From Diplonema papillatum (taxonomy: Eukaryota; Euglenozoa; Diplonemea; Diplonemida; Diplonemidae), in assembly GCA_030068145.1 (NCBI GenBank), contig JAPJBO010000001.1, forward strand, positions 124,001 to 188,000: 64,000 nucleotides of DNA. The letters are read 5' to 3'. Numbering within the stretch: the stretch's first letter is position 1; every line of letters begins with the position of its first letter. Both the position numbers and the translations under genes were made by a program. This document shows positions 33,145-42,010 of the stretch, one piece after another. A model generated the notes under the pieces. The model did not search any database. It saw only the letters and a program-made list of their open reading frames with translations, and was not told the origin of the DNA.

Positions 33145-33316
33145 ACGGTGGAGTCTGATCCTTGGAGCTGAAGCTAGAGTTGAAAAGCGGGTGTCAGACC
33201 CGCTGTTCGGGTGCGCATTTCTACACGTTTTTTTTTTTTTGTTGTAGCACACCCGCTTTTCGGGGCGTGACTCGCGTGCGCTTTTTGCTCCAGCTTCTCA
33301 GGCTGGACTCCACCGC
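33145..33316. repeat. Foldback element, family E
   Basis: Ends ACGGTGGAGTCTGATCCTTG-GAGCTGAAGC and GCTCCAGCTTCTCAGG-CTGGACTCCACCG are inverted copies. The centre includes GCGGGTGTCAGACCCGC and a 12-base T run. It belongs with 22875-23000 and 23358-23516. Confidence 0.85.
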
Positions 33317-34599
33317 GTGTGGTGTCGAGTTAAAACACTACATTCCGACGCAAACGCACCCCTTCCGCGGTGATCGGGGGTCGGGGGGAGAAAGAAAACT
33401 CGGCGGGAACGTCGAGAAAACTTGGACCTCCTACTGAGATCGGTGTCTGGCACTACAAAAAGTTCAAGGAAAGTAGCAAAAGAAAAAAGTCGTCAGACAT
33501 CAGAACGGCGTATATCGTCGACCGCACAAAAGCCTACCGTAAGTAAGGTATGCTGACAATGGCCGAAACCACCAATGACCAACAACCAAGGTACCCACCG
33601 ATCCTCTTACCACGTGTAACCACCCCTCTTACGACACTCAGAACACAAAGGATATCTTCCCATAACGGCGAAGGTCACCCGGAGACTTTAAAACTCCGGA
33701 GTTTCAAGCGAACTTTCACTCTAAAAAAAGGAAGAAAAGAGATCACACGGGGACGGTGTAAACGGATGGGAATACCGTTTCTTTCCGTCCCCAGTCGAGG
33801 TTTTGAAGGAAATGCAACGGAAGTGGTTACCTAGGCGTGGGGGTTTGATTCACTGTGAAAACGCCGCTGCCATGATCTACAAGGAAACAACAATTGAGAC
33901 GATGCCAAAAGTGGGGTTTGGGACAGGAATATCCCTGGTAAAGTACGATGCTAGCCACCCTGTGAGGTCTGCGATGTACGTGTAACCAACAAGGGACCTT
34001 TGCCGCCAGAAAAACGGGGTTCTATGTTCATTTGGGCCTTTCAGATATATGGGTTCTGGTACAAGCCGCATACTCCGCGTGCACACCATTATACTTTGGC
34101 AGAATCTATGCTTTGCCAGAGTCTTTCTGCCTAATCCCTTGTCGGCATCGTATCTAATGCGCGGAATTGTTTCGTGCGTGTTGGAGAATCACCGTTTCCT
34201 TGCGATTTTTAAACGAGGGAAAACATGGACGTATATCGGCGTAGAAAATTCAAGGATCGGACCTGTTCCAAAGTCCAATGCCACCCACGCCGATTGTTTC
34301 CCACTTGAACTTCTGATGGAATTCGGCAGTAATCCCGACCCATCCCTCTTGGAGAGCGCCCGCCACTGTGTGCAAGAAAAGGAGAACACAGCCGAAAGGC
34401 TGGGCGGCCCGCATCCTTTGTCCGCGAACGAGTCGTCGCGTCTCTATCCGCGCCGCCTCTTTCTTGCCCTTCGCCGAGCTCTCTCCCGCATCCCATCCCG
34501 CTTTGCGTCGAATCGATTCCTATCTCGTTCGTCTATCCCTCCATTTGTTCTGGCCGCATCCACGCATTCAGCGCAGACAAAGAAAGCGATGCTCCTCGC

Positions 34600-34960
34600 A
34601 CCGACGAGTGCGCAAGGGGCACAAGCCTGAACCGATGTGCGACGGGTATCCGAAATGTCGTTTTCGTACGTGTGAGAGGTTCACTTTTAGCGCGTAGATC
34701 TTCAGCAGTTGAGGTCGGCGAGAGTACCCATACGCATACGGGTTGACCACCGATGTTACCGTAAACAAACCAGCGTGCCCAACGCAGGCATCGTTCGCCG
34801 TGAATGATATAGCATGGAATAACAAGGGATCGATTCTCTCGACTCTTTTTGTTGGTCTCTTAACCCGAGACGGAATCATCAAATCGAAGCTCTTAGCGGT
34901 TCTCTGTTGAGTTTCGTCGAATTCCTGTTGCGTGGGATTGAGGGTGGGCAGCTGGTTCTC
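34600..34960 (+). rRNA. SSU rRNA-like fragment, 530 loop to V4/central domain
   Basis: Anchors occur in 18S order: GGGGCACAAGCCTG (18S: GGGCAAGTCTG), a degraded 530-loop equivalent (GTGCGACGGGTATCC for GTGCCAGCAGCCGCGGTAATTCC), ACTTTTAGCGCGTAGA (18S: AAAAAGCTCGTAGTTG), GTTACCGTAAACAAA with GCAGGCATCG (18S: TTACTTTGAAAAAATTAGAG, then GCAGGC), AGCATGGAATAACAAGG at 34811-34827 (18S: AGCATGGAATAATAGAATAGG), and TTTTTGTTGGTCTCT at 34846-34860 (18S: ATTTTGTTGGTTTCT). Distances between anchors are close to 18S. The badly altered 530 loop, normally invariant, argues against a normally working ribosomal RNA. Confidence 0.72.
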
Positions 34961-36269
34961 CGCCAAGCAGTTGATACCTTGAGGATGCGAGAAACATAAT
35001 ATTATACGTGTACGCTCACCAGTGTTGTCGCTTGACGACCTGCACTGCCATGGTGGTCAGCACAAACTCAAGAGGTCTTGTCAACTTTTCCCTGCAGTGA
35101 CACTTCATTGCGGGCACAACATGCAAGAAGGCCTGGAAGAAATCAGGAGCCGCGGTAGCACCCGAGAGCGCCACTCACAGCACCTTCAATCTGAGCCCAG
35201 ACCTGACCCGCACTCACCATGGTGACTACAAAACCCCGAATCTCTAAGTGAACTTACACTCTACAAAAACAAGAAAACGATCTTTCCTGCCTATTCACAC
35301 AAACGAAGTTGAATGGTCGGCAACAGGCAACAAAGACACACGCGCAAGCACACGTACTAGGAACCTTTACGAAAATGCCACCCGGAGACGACAAGCCCCC
35401 TGGATCTCTGTGTTTTAGAGTGTGAGTGAAGGTACACTCTAAAAAAGACAAGAAAACGACCTTTTCGGCCTGTCCACACAGGTGCCCTACACGCTGGAAA
35501 CGCGCACAACACGCTCATGGCGATGTCCTCCGGGCTCTCATCGGGCGGCCTGGTCGACTCCAAGCAAAACTGGTTTCCAGAGGTAATTAGCCTGTCATAC
35601 TGACATCTTAAGGGGGAAAAAGAGGGCAATCCGCGAAGAATACCTCTACGGAAGCATTTTTTGCCAGACTATGCTCCCGCCTGCGGACCTTCCAGGCCCG
35701 CAAACCTGGGACGAAATGTGAAGAAGGAGTTATAAGTTTGACATTCGGAAGTGAAAACAGGCTATGTCCGCGAGGTTGCTACTTGAAATTGGAAAGCACA
35801 TCTGTACATCAACCTGGCAAGCAGATTCGCAAAAGCTATGAGTCAAACCTGCACCGACCGCGATGTACACAACAGAAGCATTCCAAATGTTGTCGACACA
35901 GTGTTGGCAGGCCTGGCTGGCCGTGTAGCTCACTTGTGATGCAGAAAAGTAAGTTGCCCGTGGCAATAAAGCTATCTTCTAACCTCGAGAACGTTGTTTT
36001 CTTGCACTCGGGTTTTCCAGATTGCCACTCGAGCCCTACGGGCTGACAATCCCGCATGTGTCCTCAGAGAAGGAATTTTTGCGTTGATGTTCACACGACG
36101 CGGGACACTGCTTTTCCACCTGGTCAACTGGTCAACCCATTCGCCTGCCACGAAGACGAGCTCACGAAGACCCCTTCCGATAAGCCGTCATCCGGTCACA
36201 AATTGACCTTATTCGAAGTCTGAACCAGATAAGAATAACAAAAAACTGCACGTCCTACGGGTTCGTCAT

Positions 36270-36282
36270 ATTCATATATAAA
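36270..36282 (+). promoter_or_regulatory. TATA-like box
   Basis: TTCATATATAAAGG lies about 160 bases before the ATG at 36436. A second A/T-rich piece (AAATATAAAAAC) is near 36336. No transcription start is known. Confidence 0.35.
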
Positions 36283-36435
36283 GGTCGCGAGACAACAGGC
36301 GTGACGCACACCGTCGGAAACACAAAAAGGAAAGAAAAATATAAAAACACACCCCCCCCCCCCCCCCCCCGCCCCCGACCTGACCTCCCCCCCCCCCCCC
36401 CCCTTCCCACCAGCAGACCTTCCGCCAGCCAGGAA

Positions 36436-39079
36436 ATGCCGCCGCCGACGCCGCAGAGCACGGAGAAGCGCCACGGGAAAGCGATGGTGCGGGCGCCGCC
36501 CGACAACACGCCCGCGCGCGACCGGAAGTCGAAGGGCTCCGTCCGCGCCTCGCTGGAGCCGGCCCGGGGCCCGGTCCCGAAGAGCGGCGAGCCGAAGTAC
36601 CAGCTGAAGTCGAAGGGCGTCCACATCCCGGAGGACCACATGGCGGGGCCTCTCCGCCTCGGCGACTTCGACGGGGCCGCGGCGTACTGGCGGTACACGT
36701 CTGGCCCCACGCCGAAGGGCAGCAAGCGGTCGATCACCCCGCCCAGCGCGCGGCATGCGTGGAAGCTGAGCGAGATGGAAACGTCGGACAGCGACGCCGA
36801 CCCGGCGCACTACGGCATCCGCGTCCTCGGGTACCGCAAGAAGAAGGACAAAGAAATCCGAAGGGAGCGGAAGGAACGCGAAATGGCCATCCAGCGCAGC
36901 GCGTACGTGTTCTCGACCCCGTACGCCAACAGCACCGAGCCATACATGTCGCCCCCGCACCTGATGTCACGCAGGCCGGTGACACCCTCCCCGTCGAGGG
37001 TGCGGTCCATGTCGGCGGCCAGCCACCAGTTCCTCGGGTCCCTCAGCGACCGTGGCGACGACACGCCCAGGACACGCCGCAACCTCAGCTGCAAGCCGGT
37101 TGAACCCGCAGGGGGTATCTTCGCGAAGCTGGATCAAACGTCGCCGTCCCGCAAGGCGCGGCATCCCATTTGGAGCCCGAACAAGCGGATCGGCGACATA
37201 GTCGCGTCGCCCGAGCGCGAGTTCCTGCCGACGACGTACCGCGAGCGCGGCATGTCGATCCGCCGCGAAGGGTCGCAGGCTCTGAACAAAGGCAGCGGCC
37301 GCGTCCGGCCGTCGGAAAGCCTCCTCAAGGCTTGGAACGTCGCGGATGACGCGCCCATCATCAAGCGATCATTCACCCGCAAGCATGACAGCGTCAGCAA
37401 CATCGCCGCCGTGCCTTGGGGCACAGCCCGCAAGAACAGCATCACTCAGTATGTGGACTCTTGTGTGTGTAATCGTGTGTGTTTGTCTGGTGTGGTGTAT
37501 GCGAAGCACAGGTTTTCGAACGGGGGGTTCAAATCTGGTGCGCAGACGGCCCGCGTTCAGGTGTAGAAGTGTGCGGAAGGCAGCCAATCTGTCAGGAGAA
37601 CTGGCAGTCATCCATCGTTGTGCGTGAAATAACATCTTCACGTGCTCATCTTTCTCGTCTTCGTTCTGTGTGTAAGTGTTCAGTGCAAGCGAGGAAAATT
37701 GCTTCTGCCCTTCTATCTTTAAACGACGCAAGTTCAACGTATTTCCCCGTTTCTCAAAGTCGCTCAATGCATCAGCGCTGGGTGGGGACTACTCAGACCC
37801 TCAGTGGGGACTACTCAGACCCTCAGTGGGGACTACTCAGACCCTCAGTGGGGACTACTCAGACCCTCAGTGGGGACTACTCAGACCCTCAGTGGGGACT
37901 ACTCAGACCCTCAGTGGGGACTACTCAGACCCTCAGTGGGGACTACTCAGACCCCAAGTCGGGAGAACCCCCCGGAACCGGCCGAGTTTTGAGACGAAAC
38001 AGCGAAACGGGTCACCCGAGAGCTACCGATTGGCTGTGGGATAGAGCTTGGGAGAGGGAAGCTCGTTCTTGGCAACAAGTTCAGCGCCCGAATCCAAGCA
38101 ATGTTTCTCAGCTAGAGGAAGCAAAAGTCGTAACAAGGTTGCTGTACTCCGGATATCGAGACCGAATGCGGTGTGGCTGTTGGGTACGGTGCGCGCACTA
38201 AACAACAGCACTAGAAAAAGAGAGCGAGCTTTAAAAGCGGCACGCACCTACGTGCACTACCTAAATGCGCACACCTACTTACTGTACCGCAAGAAGTACC
38301 CTTTTCGACGATGGTCACCCGGAGATTAAAAACCCCGGATCATCCTACCCCGGTGAAAACACTTCGATTCAGCCGTTACCCACTTTAGCCCTATTCCGAC
38401 GGGTGGCAGGGTCGACATGTGCATGGGCATGCCCACCGATACTGGGTCGATTTTCTAACCGTCATAAGTGACGAATTCTTGGCCTCCGAGAGCAGCAATG
38501 GAATGATACGTCACGAATCGTTCCATTCCATACTTCGTGAGTTTTTTTTTTGTGTTAACAATGCATTGTTGGTACTAAAAATTAGTAGTTGGCAGCGTAC
38601 TAAAAGCAACTCACCAAATCAGGTGAAAAGCCGCTAGTGCGCACAAACAAATGACACCCATGCAATGTGTGAGGAAACTGAACCGCCCAAGTAGGACCTT
38701 CTGATCATGATCATTTGCCAAATTTGCCACCTGAAACCACGTCCAGGATTTGGGCTCAGGGTAGGTGCGGTCAACGAAAACGGTTTTGGCACCAGGGGAA
38801 GGTAACCCCGATTAAACGAGACGCAGACGTCCGGCTCGTCGGATTAAAACACGAACACACACCGCACACAGATTCCGCCGAAAGACCTCTTTCGACAAAG
38901 TGGAGCTCAAGAAGCCGCTCCGGGGCCGCTCCCACCAATCGCCGAACTTCTCGACGGCGTCGCTGTGTTCCCTCGGCTACGACTCGGGCCCGGACACGCC
39001 ACGCAGCGGGAAGAGGGTGTTTCGCACCCCGTCGCAGAGCAGCCCGTGGGCGCATGCAAACACCGCGCAGCACAGCTGA
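36436..39079 (+). CDS. Basic, Pro/Ser/Arg-rich protein of unknown function, two exons
   Basis: Exon 1 is 36436-37448 (donor CACTCA|GTATGT) and exon 2 is 38872-39079 (acceptor CACACAG|ATT; stop TGA 39077). The two-base overhang CA joins A to make Gln, and the sum is 407 codons, giving 406 residues. A start at 36301 would add a poly-proline leader read from poly-C DNA and is less likely. The protein is basic and mostly low complexity, with an acidic patch SDSDADP (about residue 115) followed by a charged helix KKKDKEIRRERKEREM. Recurring motifs TPxSxR/SPSR (TPSPSRVRS, TSPSRKAR, TPRSGKR) resemble kinase or microtubule-binding sites, but no domain is recognised. The 1423 bp intron contains a 22 bp minisatellite and the 3'-end SSU rRNA-like fragment. 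Confidence 0.75.
37782..37955 (+). repeat. Minisatellite, 22 bp x8
   Basis: About eight tandem units of GTGGGGACTACTCAGACCCT plus CA. The units are essentially identical, so the array is young or is kept uniform. It lies inside the intron, 55 bases before the rRNA-like fragment. Confidence 0.92.
38010..38146 (+). rRNA. SSU rRNA-like fragment, helix 44 to near the 3' end
   Basis: GCTACCGATTGGCTGTGG at 38022-38039 matches the start of helix 44 in eukaryotic 18S (CTACCGATTGAATGG type). GAATCCAAGCAATGTTT and GCTAGAGGAAGC follow at the spacing of the returning strand (18S: TTTAGAGGAACTAAAAG). AAAAGTCGTAACAAGGTT at 38123-38140, followed by GCTGTA, matches the near-universal 3' block (18S: AAAAGTCGTAACAAGGTTTCCGTA). 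The final helix 45 (GGTGAACCTGCGGAAGGATCA) is not present; CTCCGGATATC follows instead. The piece is on the sense strand of an intron of the basic-protein gene, so it would be transcribed with the pre-mRNA. Confidence 0.8.
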
Positions 39080-40332
39080 TCCAACCTTGTTTGATGGGGG
39101 GGGGGCAGGGCAGGGGGCGCACTAAGGATTGGGGGGTGCAACGGGCAATGTCAACGTCTGCTAAATTTGGAAGGGGGGGGGGGGGGGGTCCTGTTTGGTG
39201 CACCTGGTGGCCGGGGACCCCCCCACCCTTTTTTCCGGGGACCCCCTCAAACGCGCTCTTTCGCGATGGATCTTTCCACTCCGTCCTCGGTTCGTCTGTG
39301 AGGCCTGAAATTTGACGTGCAAAACACAGGCTGAAACCGGGAAAATCTGCCCTTTCGTGGTTTTCTTGGTGCCGTTGTTTCGAAACTCTCTAAGTACGTT
39401 TCCCAGCGGATTTGCCTGAAAACAGCTTTTGGGGGGTATTGGCATTTTGGGGAAAGCACATGGTAAATCGGCCAAATTTGCTCGAATTTTCACTTTTTGG
39501 GCCAATTTTCCAGATTTTGGCTGATTTTTGAGTGCACTGCAGGAATCTTGGTTTTCGGGGAAACTGACTTTGCTCAAAAGTTGCTAAGTACATTTCCCTG
39601 CCAAAAAAGTGCAGGAAAACATTTTGGTGGGGATTGACCTTTTTTTCCGCAAAAGTGGGTTTCGATTTCGAAAACGAGGAGAACGGATTCATCTGGAGGA
39701 AACGGAGTACCCACTCGGCACCGGGGGGTCTGGCAAACACCCCAAAAACAGCCCCCAAAACGACCCCCCCCCCAAAAGGGGGGTGCAACGTGCAACGGGG
39801 GCAACGTCCCTTAGTGCGCACCCGCGGGGGTTCTTTTTGTGCTGGATCCAGCGGAGCCGCGAAAAAGAACCGAATTTCTAGTTTAAAAAAGAGACGAACC
39901 GACCCGAGCAGAATGCAACAAAACCACATCTGGTAAAGAGAAGAGCGTCACTCCAAAAAGGCCCAAAAAGACGCTGAGAGTATAGCACGCGGAAAAGTAT
40001 ACGATTCCAACACCACTACGCATTTCTTTCGCCACAAGCAGTTCGGTCCGCCTCGTGTGCCTGTCAGCTAGGTGAATCCGCAGAAGTTGTCAAATCAATT
40101 CCAATCTTGCTAAACTTTAGACTTTTCAGGCTACGGTTGAACCCTTCAACGCTTTGCATTGACGGGAGCCATGGGCAAGCCATGCAAACTACAGGAGTCT
40201 GAAAAACCCACGCTCTACACGGACTTGTGCGACCGAGCGTCCGAATGCCAATACCCAATTCGCGGCAAAACGTGGTCCATTCCACATCGACCCTCACAAC
40301 GCTGGTTCGATGTGGATCTGATCAGGTAAAGC

Positions 40333-40408
40333 TGCTGAACCGTATCAATCTTGTACCAAACTCCTCAGGTGGTTCGGGGAGATTGGTACAGATTGTTACG
40401 GTTCAGCA
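40333..40408. repeat. Long hairpin, about 31 bp arms
   Basis: TGCTGAACCGTATCAATCTT then GTACCAAACTCC pairs with GGAGATTGGTACAGATTGTT then ACGGTTCAGCA. There are about three mismatches or bulges, and the loop is TCAGGTGGTTCGG. It would be a stable RNA stem of pre-miRNA size if transcribed. Confidence 0.85.
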
Positions 40409-40454
40409 TTTGTGCGTTTGTGTGGTTGAACATTTTTTCAGAATACGCCATACC

Positions 40455-40485
40455 ATTTGCTTGTCTGCGCAGCAGACAAGCAAAT
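40455..40485. repeat. Perfect 14 bp hairpin
   Basis: ATTTGCTTGTCTGC and GCAGACAAGCAAAT are exact inverted copies separated by GCA. It lies 46 bases after the longer hairpin. Confidence 0.9.
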
Positions 40486-41444
40486 AAAGCAAGTGGCCGG
40501 TTTCATTGCACAGTGACAACGGGTGCCCGTTGCCCTGCTGCTGACTCCGCAATGCCTGGCTATGTTTGTGAAGGAATCGCGCTGGCCACCACGCGGCTTC
40601 GCGGGGCGGCGTAGAGGGAGGAAAAGTAAGCCTGCTCAAATAAAGAAAGATTGTATGTCAACCGCGACCGATCGCCATGGGCACGTGAAAGTCTCAGAGA
40701 TATCTCTGGCGCCCGCGAGGCAAGGCCGAAGGTACAGGCTCGGTGGTTAGCCGTCGGGGTGGCCCTTCGCCCACCCCCCCCCGCCCCGACCACTGAGAAG
40801 ACTGATTCGCACAATCGGTGATGATTGCTGTACCCCACGAATGGACACGCAAGGTCGTGGCCCTCCGACCGACCGTTTTTTCGCATTTCAAGATCAGACC
40901 GACGGCAGAATTTCGCGTCCCAGGGCAGTCGTAGCCGTGAGGGCCTCGCGCCAGGACCGACCGCATTTTGAACGAAAGGTGCCCCACCGGCGTTTTTTGT
41001 GTTGCATAAGCACCTGCTTTGTAGGAAATACTTGAGGAGGCTGCCAGCTGCAAAAGATCAAGGATGTAAATGTGCTGTAGCCCACACGAAACACAGGTGA
41101 ATCTGGGTTCAGGCGGGCGAAGCGTTCAACAAAAAAGACCCACTTTGTAGTTGGATTGTTTCTCCCCTCTAGCCTCTTTCGAAGCAAGCACAAGGCAGCC
41201 CCTCGAGTATTTTATGGTAAGAAGCTTGCTGGTCTGTATCAAAAAGCGTCGGATGGCAGCGTGCTGCGATAAAGCACTTGGAACAGGGTTTTCGCACCTA
41301 CGCACAAACAAAACCTACGCAGTCCCGCGGAAACGGGCGAGTGTACACCAGCTCGCTAAGGGTCATGTACGTGGACCATTCTCGGCTAGTACCTCGAATT
41401 GCCGCATTCTTCGATTAAAACGACACCCACGCACTTCTTTTCAG

Positions 41445-41610
41445 TGCCAGACAGCGTGTTGGGGTGGTCGATCAGAATGCCTAACCTGAACATGACTTAT
41501 AGAGTATAGTAAGGGGTGACGTCGAAAAGTATTTTATTAGTGCAAAGGGGAGGGGGGGAGGAGGGGGTTGGCATCGTCTCATATACAAGTGGGAAATGAT
41601 CAACCGGCAC
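41445..41610 (+). repeat. Family C copy interrupted by an insertion
   Basis: The left half (CAGCGTGTTGGGGTGGTCGA...CCTAACCTGAACATGAC) and right half (ACAAGTGGGAAATGATCAAC, CGGCACGCACAA) are normally about 15 bases apart in other copies. Here about 80 bases intervene (about 41504-41586), including AGGGGTGACGTCGAAAAGTA, a G-rich run and GGCATCGTCTCATATA. The end of the insert is the inverse of the repeat at 4808-4925, so it is a nested insertion. Confidence 0.75.
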
Positions 41611-41639
41611 GCACAACCAAACGAAGCGCCCGTCTTCTT

Positions 41640-42010
41640 TTTGAAGTGGCACCTGCTTGAAGGAGATACTCGAGGAAGCCGCCAGTTGCAAAATCTCAAG
41701 CCCACACGAAACACAGGTAACCCTGCGTTTAGTGCGGGCGTTGTCGGACGCTTGTCGGCAACGAACTTGTGCTTGTTTCGACGGAGGCTAGGGAGGAGAA
41801 AACAATCCGACTGCTAAGTGGGTCTTGTTTGTTGAAACACGCTTATACCCGCCACTAAACCCAGATTTACCTGTGTTTCGTGTGGGCTACAGCACATTTA
41901 CCCTTGAGATTGGAATAATTGTTGAGCCAGTGAGTACCACACTATCGCACCTTTGAGATTTCGCAACTGGCAGTCTCCTCAAGTATTTTTGCACAGCGGG
42001 TGCTTGTACA
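41640..42010. repeat. Inverted pair of family A copies
   Basis: The left copy (+) runs from GGCACCTGCTTGAAGGAGAT to about 41760. The right copy (-) runs from about 41822 to GCACAGCGGGTGCTTGTACA. The arms share ACTCGAGGAAGCCGCCAGTT / AACTGGCAGTCTCCTCAAGT and CCCACACGAAACACAGGTAA / TTTACCTGTGTTTCGTGTGG. Together they could form a long stem. Confidence 0.8.

Larger units (their letters stand above)
32531..36435. other. Intergenic stretch with repeats and an rRNA-like block
   Basis: No protein gene supported. Contents: a 20-base poly-C run at 32763-32782, foldback family E (33145-33316), family B (33546-33726), the SSU rRNA-like block (34600-34960), family B end pieces near 35235 and 35380-35455, and poly-C tracts at 36350-36403 just before the next start codon. 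Confidence 0.6.
37449..38871 (+). other. Intron holding a minisatellite and an rRNA-like fragment
   Basis: Deduced GT-AG intron of 1423 bp. Order inside: unique sequence, 22 bp tandem array (37782-37955), SSU 3'-end-like fragment (38010-38146), family B end pieces near 38310, a short inverted repeat AATGGAATGAT / ATCGTTCCATT near 38499-38530, and a family C-like piece (38555-38655). Confidence 0.75.
39080..42000. other. Intergenic stretch
   Basis: No gene supported. Poly-G near 39172-39187, then 39200-39930 with G/A-rich frames on both strands, and no recognised protein. Two strong hairpins at 40333-40408 and 40455-40485, family A at 41010-41140, family C-like pieces, and the inverted family A pair at 41640-42010. 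Confidence 0.5.

Noticed and set aside
37782-37955. Regular 22 bp array considered as a CRISPR-like array
   Set aside because: Units are head-to-tail without spacers, in a eukaryotic intron, with no cas genes.
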